64,000 nucleotides of DNA from Hymenobacter aerilatus (GTDB taxonomy: Bacteria > Bacteroidota > Bacteroidia > Cytophagales > Hymenobacteraceae), in contig NZ_CP095053.1 of the NCBI RefSeq assembly GCF_022921095.1, positions 3,328,501-3,392,500 of the forward strand, written 5' to 3'. This document shows, piece after piece, positions 9,157-17,705 of this stretch. The position numbers and the translations under genes were made by a program. Numbering within the stretch: the stretch's first letter is position 1; every line of letters starts with the position of its first letter. The notes below the pieces were generated by a model. That model was not told where the DNA came from. It made no database searches and was given only the letters and a program-made list of their open reading frames with translations.

Positions 9157-9243
9157 CGTCATGCTGAGCTTATCGAATCATTACCGCTTCGATAGGTGTG
9201 TTCAACGAAGCGGTAGAGATGCTTCGACAGGCTCAGCATGACG
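9157..9243. repeat. Palindromic repeat, type II, copy 1
   Basis: Imperfect inverted repeat. The left arm 9157-9191 starts CGTCATGCTGAGCTT, and the right arm 9206-9243 ends CTCAGCATGACG. The left arm lacks a few bases relative to the right. It is the same family as the element at 40794-40884. Unlike most copies it lies upstream of both neighbouring genes. Confidence 0.85.
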
Positions 9244-9341
9244 GATGCGAAACAATATTTCAACATCCAAAGCAACTCCTGCTGTCAATGCCCTGTACCT
9301 CAACATTACGCATTAAACGCGAATCATAAAGCTCGCTGCCG

Positions 9342-9349
9342 TACCTTTG
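9342..9349 (+). promoter_or_regulatory. Possible promoter -7 box for the SulP gene
   Basis: TACCTTTG matches the Bacteroidota -7 consensus TAnnTTTG. No good TTTG -33 box is seen at the expected distance. The start would lie about 165 bases upstream of the SulP start codon. Confidence 0.35.
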
Positions 9350-9520
9350 CAGCATCGTTATGACGATCTATCTTCTCGCGCCCATTCCTACTCCACCCTG
9401 AGCAGCTTTGACTCAGTTCTCTGGCCCCTACCTACCGTAGCTGCCTTTTCGCGCGTTTCTATTTTTCTGATTTTTCAACACACAGACTAGCCTTTCTGCG
9501 GCTTCTCTGCCCGACGGCGT

Positions 9521-11083
9521 ATGCTGGTCGGGACACCCCTCCTGTACATGATTCTGCTTGATAAGTTACCCCAGGGCTACAGCCCGAAGGACGAAGTATT
9601 GGCCGGCCTCACCACTGCCCTGGCACTGGTGCCCGAAGTGGTGGCCTTCGCCCTGTTGGCCCACGTTAGTCCGCTGGTGGGCATCGGTTCGGCCTTTGTT
9701 ATTTGTTTGATTACTAGTATCCTGGGTGGCCGACCCGGCATGATTTCGGGGGCAGCCGGCTCGGTGGCCGTGGTCATTGTGAGCCTGGTGCAGCAGCATG
9801 GCGTAGAGTATCTGTTTGCGGCCGTGGTACTCATGGGCATCATTCAGATTGGGGTAGGGCTATTGCGGTTGGGCAAGTTTATCCGGCTGGTGCCGCAGTC
9901 TGTGGTGTTTGGCTTTGTCAATGGCCTGGCTATCATCATTTTCATGGCGCAGCTGGAGCAGTTTAAGACCGAAGACGCTGGCGGCGTTACGCACTGGCTA
10001 ACGGGTTCTTCGCTGTGGCTGATGCTGAGCTTGGTGCTGCTGACCATGGCCATCGTGTACTTCCTACCCAAGCTCACGAAAGCGGTACCGTCGTCGCTGG
10101 TAGCTATTCTGGTGGTGTCGGCGCTGGTGATTTTCGGCAACCTGCCTACCAAGTCGGTGGGCGATATTGCCTCTATCAGCGGCGGCCTACCCCTACCTCA
10201 CCTGCCGGCCATCCCCTTCACCTGGGATACGCTGGCGCTGGTGTTTCCCTACTCCGTCATCATGGCGCTGGTGGGCCTGACGGAAAGCCTGTTGACCCTG
10301 ACGGTAGTAGACGAACTGACCGACACCCGCGGACGGGGCAACAAAGATTGTGTGGCCCAGGGCCTCGCCAATATGGCTTCGGGCCTGACGGGTGGCATGG
10401 GCGGCTGCGCCATGATTGGGCAAACGATGGTGAACATTGAGTCGCGGGGGCGGCACCGGCTGTCGGGCATTGTGGCGGCGGTGGCGCTGGCGCTGTTCGT
10501 GCTGGTAGGCTCGTCGCTGATTGAGCGGCTGCCGCTGGCGGCACTGGTAGGCGTGATGTTTATGGTAGTCATTGGCACGTTTGAGTGGGCCAGCCTGCGC
10601 ATCATCGGCCGCATGCCCCTCACCGACGTGGTAGTGATGGCGCTGGTAACGCTCATCACGGCCATTTCGCAAAATCTGGCGCTGGCCGTACTCGTTGGCG
10701 TCGTTGTTTCGGCACTGGCCTTTGCCTGGGAAAACGCCCTGCGCATCCGCGCCCGCAAGCACACCGACGAGCAGGGCCGCAAGCACTACGAGATTTTCGG
10801 GCCGCTGTTCTTTGGCTCCGTAGTGGCCTTCAACGAGAAGTTTGACCCGGCCAATGATCCGCAGGAAGTTATCATTGATTTCCGCGAAAGCCGCGTGACC
10901 GACTTATCGGCCATTGAGGCCCTCAACAAGCTCACGGAGCGTTACGCCAAGCTCGGCAAAACCCTACACCTGCGCCACCTCAGCCCCGATTCCCGCCGCC
11001 TACTCACCAACGCCCAGGCCCTTATCGACGTGAATTACTGGGAAGACCCCACCTATAAGGTAGTGGCCGACGCGGTAGAGTAA
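9521..11083 (+). CDS. SulP-family anion transporter with STAS domain
   Basis: About 520 residues; an alternative start is the ATG at 9548, which opens directly into the conserved LDKLPQGYSPKDEVLAG segment. The N-terminal about 410 residues are membrane helices of the SulP/SLC26 family (GLTTALALVPEVVAFALLAH, SAAGSVAVV-type segment). Residues about 425-515 are a cytosolic STAS domain with DFRESRVTDLSAIEAL. Family members carry sulfate, bicarbonate or other anions, and the substrate cannot be read from the sequence. The divergent CbbR/CysL-like LysR protein suggests bicarbonate or sulfate. A small palindrome follows 10 bases after the stop. Confidence 0.9.
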   Translation: MLVGTPLLYMILLDKLPQGYSPKDEVLAGLTTALALVPEVVAFALLAHVSPLVGIGSAFVICLITSILGGRPGMISGAAGSVAVVIVSLVQQHGVEYLFAAVVLMGIIQIGVGLLRLGKFIRLVPQSVVFGFVNGLAIIIFMAQLEQFKTEDAGGVTHWLTGSSLWLMLSLVLLTMAIVYFLPKLTKAVPSSLVAILVVSALVIFGNLPTKSVGDIASISGGLPLPHLPAIPFTWDTLALVFPYSVIMALVGLTESLLTLTVVDELTDTRGRGNKDCVAQGLANMASGLTGGMGGCAMIGQTMVNIESRGRHRLSGIVAAVALALFVLVGSSLIERLPLAALVGVMFMVVIGTFEWASLRIIGRMPLTDVVVMALVTLITAISQNLALAVLVGVVVSALAFAWENALRIRARKHTDEQGRKHYEIFGPLFFGSVVAFNEKFDPANDPQEVIIDFRESRVTDLSAIEALNKLTERYAKLGKTLHLRHLSPDSRRLLTNAQALIDVNYWEDPTYKVVADAVE

Positions 11084-11093
11084 AGCGTAATCA

Positions 11094-11128
11094 GAACGTC
11101 ATGCTCCGCTTCGCTCAGCATGACGTTC
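11094..11128. repeat. Short palindrome, fragment of type II repeat
   Basis: Perfect 12-base arms (11094-11105 with 11117-11128) reading GAACGTCATGCT, with an 11-base loop. It looks like the collapsed outer ends of a type II repeat. It begins 10 bases after the SulP stop and probably ends that transcript. Confidence 0.75.
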
Positions 11129-11167
11129 CTTTTAACTCTCTTTTCACTTCTTTTTCGCCTCTACCCT

Positions 11168-11497
11168 ATGCCTTGGCTTCTCTTATTTATTGCGGGTTTG
11201 TGTGAGGTAGGCTTTGCAGCCTGCCTGGGCAAGATGAAAGAAACTACCGGCACTACGGCTACGCTGTGGTTGCTGGGGTTCTTTGCCTTTCTCGCGCTCA
11301 GCATGACGCTCCTTTACCGCGCCACCCAAACCCTACCCATCGGCACGGCCTACGCCGTCTGGACCGGCATTGGGGCCGTGGGCACGGTGCTGGTAGGCAT
11401 TGTGGTGTTCCGCGAGCCGGCTGATTTTTGGCGGGTGTTCTTTCTTGTTACTCTCATTGCGTCCATCATCGGGCTGAAGTTCGTCTCGAACGGGTAA
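11168..11497 (+). CDS. SMR-family small exporter (Gdx/SugE-like)
   Basis: A 109-residue protein with four hydrophobic helices. The start is placed at the ATG at 11168 because the sequence from MPWLLLFIAGLCEVGFA aligns with the SMR family; an upstream ATG at 11120 would add a segment inside the palindrome. The membrane-embedded Glu in GLCEVGFA is the proton/substrate site of SMR proteins, and TAYAVWTGIGAVG is the dimer-interface motif. The sequence resembles the SugE/Gdx branch, which exports guanidinium, more than EmrE; exact specificity is uncertain. Confidence 0.88.
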   Translation: MPWLLLFIAGLCEVGFAACLGKMKETTGTTATLWLLGFFAFLALSMTLLYRATQTLPIGTAYAVWTGIGAVGTVLVGIVVFREPADFWRVFFLVTLIASIIGLKFVSNG

Positions 11498-11504
11498 TTA
11501 GTTA

Positions 11505-11529
11505 AGCTACTAGCGGATGGCTAGTAGCT
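11505..11529. terminator. Small hairpin after the SMR gene
   Basis: Perfect 10-base stem (11505-11514 with 11520-11529) around a five-base loop, followed by GTTAGCTTTTC. A weak intrinsic terminator is plausible; further imperfect GCTAGC/TAGCT repeats follow up to 11600. Confidence 0.5.
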
Positions 11530-11608
11530 GTTAGCTTTTCATTGCCCATATTTGAAGCCATTAGCTGCTAGCTATCAGCTAACAGCTATTCGCTAATAGC
11601 TCAAAAAA

Positions 11609-12697
11609 ATGCCCCTACCCTACCATCGTCTCGTCGTCAAGATTGGCTCCAACGTACTGACCCAGGCCGATGGCACGCCCGATTTGGCCCGCATAGCCCA
11701 CTTGGTAGAGCAGATTGCTGCCCTGAAACAGCCGGGCCGCGAGGTAATTGTGGTATCGTCGGGGGCAGTGGCGGCGGGCCGCAGCCTAGTGCAGGTACCC
11801 GAAAAGGCCGACGCCGTGAGCAGCCGCCAGCTGCTGGCCGCCGTGGGGCAGGTGAAGCTGCTGACCACCTACGCCGAGCTGCTGGCGCGCTATCAGCTCA
11901 CGTGTGCGCAGGTGCTGGTAACAAAAGAGGATTTCCGCGACCGGCAGCACTACCGCAACATGCAGAACTGCTTCCGGGCGCTGCTCCAAAACAACATCAT
12001 CCCCATTGTGAATGAGAATGATGTGATATCGGTAACGGAGCTGATGTTTACCGACAACGACGAGCTGGCCGGCCTGCTTGCCGCCATGCTCGATGCCGAT
12101 GCCCTGCTGATTCTCAGCAACGTAGACGGCATCTACAACGGCGACCCGAAAGACGCATCTTCCCACGTTATCCGTGAAATTGGCCCCGACACACCCGATT
12201 TTTCGGCCTTTGTGACCACGCAACGCTCCCAGTTTGGGCGCGGCGGCATGATTACCAAGTGCCACATGGCGCACAAAGTGGCGCAATTGGGCATTGCGGT
12301 ACATATTGCCAACGGCAAAACTGAGAACGTGCTACCCCGCGTGCTGAGCGGCGAGGTGGTGAACACGCGCTTCCTACCCAGCCGTACGGCCTCGGGCCGC
12401 AAGAAGTGGCTGGCCCACGCCGAACCGGCTGCCAAAGGTACGGTGCGCCTCAACGCGGGCGCCTGTGCAGCCCTCACCACGCCGGGCAAGGCCACTAGTT
12501 TGCTACCTGTAGGCGTGGTGGCGGTGGAAGGTGAGTTTGAGAAAGGCGACATTATCCGGCTACTGGCCGAAGATGGCCGCGCCGTGGGCCTGGGTATGGC
12601 CGAATACGATGCCACCAAAGCCCGCGAGCGGCTGGGCCAGCAGCAGCAGAAGCCTCTGGTACACTACGATTATCTGTTTTTGAACGCTGATATTTAG
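11609..12697 (+). CDS. proB: Glutamate 5-kinase
   Basis: A 362-residue enzyme that phosphorylates glutamate to gamma-glutamyl phosphate, the first step of proline synthesis. The amino-acid kinase domain (about 1-255) shows VVKIGSNVL, VSSGAVAAGR, NENDVISV and FTDNDELAGLLAA, and LLILSNVDGIYNGDP is the nucleotide-site segment. A C-terminal PUA domain (about 275-355) follows, so length and architecture match E. coli ProB. proA lies downstream but is separated from it by an IS110-family element. Confidence 0.95.
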   Translation: MPLPYHRLVVKIGSNVLTQADGTPDLARIAHLVEQIAALKQPGREVIVVSSGAVAAGRSLVQVPEKADAVSSRQLLAAVGQVKLLTTYAELLARYQLTCAQVLVTKEDFRDRQHYRNMQNCFRALLQNNIIPIVNENDVISVTELMFTDNDELAGLLAAMLDADALLILSNVDGIYNGDPKDASSHVIREIGPDTPDFSAFVTTQRSQFGRGGMITKCHMAHKVAQLGIAVHIANGKTENVLPRVLSGEVVNTRFLPSRTASGRKKWLAHAEPAAKGTVRLNAGACAALTTPGKATSLLPVGVVAVEGEFEKGDIIRLLAEDGRAVGLGMAEYDATKARERLGQQQQKPLVHYDYLFLNADI

Positions 12698-12705
12698 CAT
12701 TGGTA

Positions 12706-12722
12706 GCCCTACTGCTTAGGGC
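12706..12722 (+). terminator. Small hairpin after proB
   Basis: Stem of six pairs (12706-12711 with 12717-12722) with a five-base loop and no clear T-run. It could slow transcription out of proB. Confidence 0.3.
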
Positions 12723-12839
12723 AGGAGGGTGTGAGGGTAGGAAGGTATGAGTTGTTAGGGGATGATTCGCTCACGTACTTCTTCCCGCCCTCCTACCCTT
12801 GTATGATTGTACTACCCTAACTTAAGGGTAGCTAGAAAA

Positions 12840-12917
12840 GGAAACGGGGACACCATCCATCCCTAAATGCGGTGCTTTGGCGTCGACGTTGCGTGTGAGA
12901 ATCTGTGCCCCGTTTCC
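12840..12917 (+). ncRNA. Structured non-coding end of IS110, possible bridge RNA
   Basis: The arms GGAAACGGGG (12840-12849) and CCCCGTTTCC (12908-12917) pair perfectly and enclose about 58 bases. IS110-group elements are known to encode a bridge RNA in the non-coding end upstream of the recombinase, with internal loops that pair with donor and target DNA. Position and base pairing fit, but the guide loops cannot be defined without the donor and target junctions. It could also be a repeat unrelated to the transposon. Confidence 0.4.
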
Positions 12918-13049
12918 CGTTTTTGCCTGAAGACTGCACAGTATGGAGGGAGCCCCGCCCTGGCGCGGATGGCATCCCGCATTTGTACAAGGAGAGTTGC
13001 GGTGAAAACCTTGCTGGCTGGTTGCTTTCCACCTTTTTACCCCGTGCCG

Positions 13050-14111
13050 ATGCCCCGCGTCCCTTCCCCCACCGCCCCGCTGAAATACGTTGTGGGCATT
13101 GACATTGCCAAAGACACCTTCGTGGCCTGCTTCGGCCGCATCGAGGCCAGCCAGCAGCTGCGTTTTGGTAAAGAAACCACGTTTGCCAACACGCTGGCCG
13201 GCTTCACGGCCCTGCTGGCCTGGACGGCCAAGCAACAGGCGCCCGCCGCCCCATTGTGGTTCGTGGTCGAAGCCACTGGGGTCTACTACGAAGCCTTAGC
13301 CTATTTTCTCTCCGATAACGCACAGGCCCTGAGCGTGCTACTGCCCAACAAAGTCAAGCACTTTGCCCAGAGCACCGAGCTCAAGAGCAAAACCGATCAA
13401 CTCGATGCCCGCCTGCTTTGCCGCCTGGGCCTGGAGCGGGCCTTGCCCGCCTGGCAACCACCAACGCCCGCTCTGCGCCAGCTGCGGGCCCTGGCCCGCG
13501 AGCGTCAGCGCCTAAGCGAGCAGGGCGGACAGCTCAAAACCCGGTGCCACGCCTACCAGCACAGCTACCAGCCCGACGCCCGCACCCTCGAGCGCTTGGC
13601 CGCTCAGCAGCAACTCGTTGCCCAACAGCTAAAAGCCGTCGACCAAGACCTCTCGCTGCTGCTCGACGCGGAGCCGGAGTTGGCCCGCAAACTGGCCCAC
13701 CTGACCAGCATCCCCGGCATCGGTCTGACCACGGCCATCGTGGTGGTGGCCGAAACCAACGGCTTCATCCTGGTGGAAAACGAGCGCCAGCTCGCCTCCT
13801 ACGCCGGCCTAGACGTGGTGCAGCGCCAAAGCGGCCTCTCTTCCCAAGCCACGCGCATTTCCCGCCGAGGGAACGTGCGCCTGCGTACGGCGCTCTACCT
13901 GCCAGCCGTGAGCAGCCTGCGCTATAATCCGCAGCAAAAAGCCTTCTATGCCCGCTTGCGCGCCCGCCAGCCCAGCGGCAAGCCCGGCGTCATTGCCGTC
14001 ATGCGCAAGCTCTTGCTGCTCTGCTATTCGCTCTGGAAAAACGACCGCCCCTACGACCCGCAGTTCCACCCGGCCCACATGGCCGAAAAAGAAGTAGCCC
14101 CGGCCGATTAA
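13050..14111 (+). CDS. IS110-family transposase (DEDD recombinase)
   Basis: A 353-residue recombinase starting at the ATG at 13050; a longer frame from 12867 exists but crosses the structured non-coding end. The N-terminal RuvC-like domain has the acidic tetrad Asp18 (GIDIAKD), Glu74 (VEATGVYYE), Asp116 and Asp119 (KTDQLDARLL). The C-terminal Tnp20 domain (about 210-320) has SIPGIGLTTA and the QSGLSSQATRISRRGN segment, which includes the candidate catalytic Ser. No frameshift or truncation is seen, so the protein may be active. Confidence 0.92.
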   Translation: MPRVPSPTAPLKYVVGIDIAKDTFVACFGRIEASQQLRFGKETTFANTLAGFTALLAWTAKQQAPAAPLWFVVEATGVYYEALAYFLSDNAQALSVLLPNKVKHFAQSTELKSKTDQLDARLLCRLGLERALPAWQPPTPALRQLRALARERQRLSEQGGQLKTRCHAYQHSYQPDARTLERLAAQQQLVAQQLKAVDQDLSLLLDAEPELARKLAHLTSIPGIGLTTAIVVVAETNGFILVENERQLASYAGLDVVQRQSGLSSQATRISRRGNVRLRTALYLPAVSSLRYNPQQKAFYARLRARQPSGKPGVIAVMRKLLLLCYSLWKNDRPYDPQFHPAHMAEKEVAPAD

Positions 14112-14139
14112 TGGGCCGAGGCTACACAGGATGAACCCG

Positions 14140-14162
14140 AAGGCTCTCCTTGAAGGAGCCTA
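14140..14162. terminator. Hairpin near the right end of the IS110 element
   Basis: CTCCTT and AAGGAG arms around a single G, extended by GGCT/GCC pairs, about 30 bases after the transposase stop. It could end the transposase transcript or mark the right end; there is no strong T-run. Confidence 0.4.
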
Positions 14163-14248
14163 AAGATAAAAAACTTGCCCAAGTTCTTGCTCTTTATCAC
14201 AGTATCTCACACCCTCCTACCCTCCTGGGGCTCCGCAACTCCACGCCT

Positions 14249-15496
14249 ATGAACCTCACGCCTACCTTCGACGCCACGCAGCAAGCCAGCCGCACCCTCG
14301 CGCAAGTCTCCCCCGACACCATCAACGCGGTGTTGCTGGCGGTGGCCGAGGCGGCCGTGCAACACACGGAGTTCATTCTGACCGAAAACGCGAAGGATCT
14401 GGCGCGCATGGCGCCCGACGACCCCAAGTACGACCGGCTTCAACTCTCGGCGGCGCGAATCCAAAGCATTGCCGACGACCTACGCAGCGTGGCCTCCCTA
14501 CCCTCGCCGCTGGGCACCGTGCTCACCGAAACCGACCTCGCCAACGGCCTGCTCCTGCGCAAAGTGCGCGTGCCGCTGGGCGTGGTGGGCATCATCTACG
14601 AAGCCCGGCCCAACGTGACCTTCGACGTGGTGGCGCTGTGCCTAAAAACCGGTAACGCCTGCGTGCTGAAAGGCGGCTCCGACGCCGACTTTTCCAACCG
14701 CGCCATCATTTCCGTTATCCATGAAGTGCTACGCCAGCACGGCCTCGACCCAGCCGTAGCTACCCTCCTCCCCGCCGAACGCGAAGCCACCGCCGCCCTG
14801 CTGCAAGCCGTGGGTTATGTAGACGTGCTGATTCCGCGCGGCAGCCAGCAGCTGATTGATTTCGTGCGCGACAACGCCCGCGTGCCCGTCATTGAAACAG
14901 GCGCGGGCATCGTGCACACCTACTTCGACGAATCCGGCGACCTAGCGAAGGGCCGCGCCATCATCAACAACGCCAAAACGCGCCGCGTGAGCGTGTGCAA
15001 CTCGCTAGACTGCCTGCTCCTGCACGAAAGCCGCCTCATCGACCTGCCTACCCTACTCGCCCCCCTAGCCACCGCAGGCGTGCTCCTGCATGCCGACGAA
15101 CGTGCCTACCCTGCCCTGCGCGGCGTGTACCCCGCCGAACTGCTGCAACCCGCCCGGCCCGAGGATTTTGGTACCGAGTTCCTGTCGTTGCAGTTGGCCG
15201 TGAAAACCGTGGCCAGTTTGGATGAAGCACTGGACCATATTGCCCGCCACGGTTCCAAGCACAGCGAGGCTATCGTGTCGGAAGAGGCGGCCCATATCGA
15301 GCGGTTTTTGAATGTCGTGGACGCTGCCGCCGTGTACGCCAATGCTTCTACCGCCTTCACCGACGGCGCGCAGTTTGGACTGGGCGCCGAAATCGGCATC
15401 AGTACGCAGAAGCTGCATGCCCGTGGCCCTATGGGCTTAGAGGAGCTAACCAGCTACAAATGGCAGGTGCGCGGCAATGGCCAGGTACGCGCCTAA
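14249..15496 (+). CDS. proA: Gamma-glutamyl phosphate reductase
   Basis: A 415-residue enzyme that reduces gamma-glutamyl phosphate to glutamate semialdehyde, the second step of proline synthesis. The ATG at 14249 gives the usual family length; a longer frame begins in the IS-proximal spacer. Conserved segments include [16 protein letters not shown], the [10 protein letters not shown] nucleotide region, and [14 protein letters not shown] containing the catalytic Cys. The C-terminus has [13 protein letters not shown], typical of ProA. Insertion of the IS110 element upstream means its transcription may no longer come from the proB promoter. Confidence 0.95.
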   Translation: MNLTPTFDATQQASRTLAQVSPDTINAVLLAVAEAAVQHTEFILTENAKDLARMAPDDPKYDRLQLSAARIQSIADDLRSVASLPSPLGTVLTETDLANGLLLRKVRVPLGVVGIIYEARPNVTFDVVALCLKTGNACVLKGGSDADFSNRAIISVIHEVLRQHGLDPAVATLLPAEREATAALLQAVGYVDVLIPRGSQQLIDFVRDNARVPVIETGAGIVHTYFDESGDLAKGRAIINNAKTRRVSVCNSLDCLLLHESRLIDLPTLLAPLATAGVLLHADERAYPALRGVYPAELLQPARPEDFGTEFLSLQLAVKTVASLDEALDHIARHGSKHSEAIVSEEAAHIERFLNVVDAAAVYANASTAFTDGAQFGLGAEIGISTQKLHARGPMGLEELTSYKWQVRGNGQVRA

Positions 15497-15570
15497 CCGC
15501 TTCATTCACCAGACCAACGAGTGCCGTTCTGCGTCGAGCTGGCATCCCGCCCGTCCCATCCTCGCTTGCT

Positions 15571-17568
15571 ATGCTTACCTCTATGCGTTGCGTGTTTCCG
15601 CTGGCGTTCCTGCTCCTACCGCTGGGTAGCAGAGAGCAGACACTTGCCAAACCCATTGCCCCCGCAACAGCGGCCTTTCAGCCGGGTGCGTTTCAACTGC
15701 TGCCGCTGGGGACGGTGCGGCCCGCAGGCTGGCTTCAGCGCCAGCTGCGCATCCAGGCCGATGGGCTGACGGGCCATCTGGACGAGTTTTGGCCCGACCT
15801 CGGCCCCAACAGCGCCTGGCTGGGCGGCTCGGGCGAGGGCTGGGAACGGGGCCCCTACTACCTCGATGGCCTCCTACCCCTGGCCTACCTCCTCAACGAT
15901 CCTACCCTGAAAGCCAAGGCGCAGAAGTGGATTGACTGGACCTTGCAAAGTCAGCGGCCCGACGGTGCCATTGGCCCCGCCAAAAATAAAGACTGGTGGC
16001 CCAATATGCTGGTACTCAAAAGCCTGATGCAGTACCAGGAAGCCACTGGCGACCCGCGCGTGGTGCCGTTTATGGAGAAGTACTTCGCCTACCAGAGCAG
16101 CCAGCTGGCGGCTAATCCGTTGCAGGTATGGGCTCGGTATCGTTGGGCTGAGGAGCTGCTACCCATCCGTTGGCTATATGAAAAAACGAAGAACCCTCAA
16201 CTCCTAACCTTGGCCCAGCAGCTAGCTGGGCAAGGCTACAACTGGCAGCAGCTCTACGCGCAGTTTCCCTTCACCAAGCCCACCAGCTGGGCCACCATGA
16301 GCCTACCCGACGGTAGCCACGACGAAGATCTTGCCCTGAAAGCCCACGGTGTGAATAATGCCATGGCCCTGAAGATGCCCGTGCTCTGGGGCATGACCGG
16401 CGGCACCACCGCTGACCGTCAGAGCATCTACCAGCAGCTGAAAATGCTGGATCAGTACCATGGCCTGCCCAACGGTATGTACAGTGGCGACGAGCATTTC
16501 TCGGGCCGCAACCCCTCGCAAGGCATTGAGCTGTGCGCGGTGGTGGAGGCGCAGTATTCCTACGAGCAACTGCTGGCCTTGCTCGGCGACCCTGCCTTTG
16601 GCGACCGGCTCGAAAAAATCACCTTTAACGCTCTACCCGCCACCTTCGACCCTACCATGTGGGCGCACCAGTACGACCAGCAGCCCAACCAGGTGCTGGT
16701 GAATAAGGCTAAAAGGCAATGGTCCACCAACGGCGACGACTCCAATGTGTATGGCCTGGAGCCGTGGTTTGGATGCTGCACGGCCAACATGCACCAGGGC
16801 TGGCCCAAGTTTGCGGCCAACCTCTGGATGGCCTCGCCCGATGGCGGCCTGGTGGCCGCGGCCTACGCACCCAGCGAGCTAACCACCAGGGTAGGCAAAG
16901 CGGACGTCACCATCCGCGAGGAAACCGACTACCCCTTCCGCGACAACATCCGGTTTGTGGTGGCGAAATCCAGCAAGAAAATGGCCTTTCCACTGCGTCT
17001 GCGCATTCCGGCCTGGGCCGATAAAGCCACGGTGACGGTGAATGGCAAACCCGTGGCCGACGCTCCCAAAGCCGGCACGTTCTACCAGCTAAAGCGCCGC
17101 TGGCAGCAGGGCGACGTGGTGGAGCTGCGCCTACCGATGGAGGTGCGCGTGCAGCCGGGCTACCAGCAGTCGGTATCGGTAGAGCGTGGGCCGCTGGTGT
17201 ATGGGCTGAAGCTGGGCGAGCAGTGGGACAAGCTGCGCGACCGGCCCAACCAAGCCGACGACTACGCCGTGCGGGCCACTACCCCCTGGAACTACGGCCT
17301 GCTCCTACCCCAGGCCGACGCCACCGTCGCGTTCCAAGTGCAAGAGCGCCCGACTACCGGCATCGTATTTTCGCCCGACGGTGCGCCCGTGGAGCTGCGC
17401 GTGCAGGGCATCCGCCTACCCGAGTGGCAACTGGAGCAGAACTCGGCTGGTCCGCCGCCGGCCAGTCCGGTAGCCCGGCCCGCTGGGGCCACTCCCGAAA
17501 CGCTGACACTTATTCCGTACGGCGCTACTAATCTACGCATTACGTCCTTTCCAGTGGTGCGGCCGTAG
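15571..17568 (+). CDS. Secreted glycoside hydrolase, GH127/DUF1680 family
   Basis: A 665-residue protein; the ATG at 15571 is chosen because it gives a hydrophobic signal peptide (MRCVFPLAFLLLPLG). The core is an alpha/alpha barrel with WLGGSGEGWERGPYYLDG, followed by beta-sandwich domains. The metal/catalytic set of beta-L-arabinofuranosidase HypBA1 is conserved: Glu320 and Cys322 in GIELCAVVE, and Cys402-Cys403 in FGCCTANMHQG. These fit a Cys nucleophile held by zinc. The likely substrate is an arabinose- or related sugar-containing plant or glycoprotein glycan; the exact linkage is unknown. It lies 74 bases after proA with no other sugar genes nearby. Confidence 0.88.
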   Translation: MLTSMRCVFPLAFLLLPLGSREQTLAKPIAPATAAFQPGAFQLLPLGTVRPAGWLQRQLRIQADGLTGHLDEFWPDLGPNSAWLGGSGEGWERGPYYLDGLLPLAYLLNDPTLKAKAQKWIDWTLQSQRPDGAIGPAKNKDWWPNMLVLKSLMQYQEATGDPRVVPFMEKYFAYQSSQLAANPLQVWARYRWAEELLPIRWLYEKTKNPQLLTLAQQLAGQGYNWQQLYAQFPFTKPTSWATMSLPDGSHDEDLALKAHGVNNAMALKMPVLWGMTGGTTADRQSIYQQLKMLDQYHGLPNGMYSGDEHFSGRNPSQGIELCAVVEAQYSYEQLLALLGDPAFGDRLEKITFNALPATFDPTMWAHQYDQQPNQVLVNKAKRQWSTNGDDSNVYGLEPWFGCCTANMHQGWPKFAANLWMASPDGGLVAAAYAPSELTTRVGKADVTIREETDYPFRDNIRFVVAKSSKKMAFPLRLRIPAWADKATVTVNGKPVADAPKAGTFYQLKRRWQQGDVVELRLPMEVRVQPGYQQSVSVERGPLVYGLKLGEQWDKLRDRPNQADDYAVRATTPWNYGLLLPQADATVAFQVQERPTTGIVFSPDGAPVELRVQGIRLPEWQLEQNSAGPPPASPVARPAGATPETLTLIPYGATNLRITSFPVVRP

Positions 17569-17705
17569 CTCAGCGCACACCACCATTGCATAGCTCGTCA
17601 AAACCACTTGTTAGCATGAGCAGAGTCTACTGGCCGCTACAGCCATCAGGCCCAACTTAGCCGGGGATAGTTACGTTGGAGTAGACCTATTTTGGTTTCT
17701 TCTGC

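Larger units (their letters stand above)
9089..9520. other. Divergent intergenic region, LysR and SulP
   Basis: 432 bases without a gene. It holds a type II palindromic repeat at 9157-9243 and a TACCTTTG promoter box at 9342-9349 pointing to the SulP gene. A LysR operator (T-N11-A) is expected here but no single copy stands out. Confidence 0.6.
12831..14200 (+). mobile_element. IS110-family insertion sequence between proB and proA
   Basis: The element carries one DEDD recombinase gene (13050-14111) and a non-coding left part of about 220 bases. IS110 elements usually lack terminal inverted repeats and target duplications, so both ends are approximate. The left edge is placed after the CTACCCT/AGGGTAG hairpin (12812-12831), and the right edge is somewhere between the hairpin at 14144-14160 and the start of proA. 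It lies between proB and proA, which are normally adjacent. Confidence 0.75.

Noticed and set aside
10193-10786. Long open frames on the strand opposite the SulP gene
   Set aside because: They mirror the codon bias of the GC-rich SulP gene, lack any recognised family, and would overlap it completely.
12867-13049. Upstream extension of the IS110 transposase
   Set aside because: The added residues are Cys-rich and not like IS110 N-termini, and the DNA lies in the structured non-coding end of the element.
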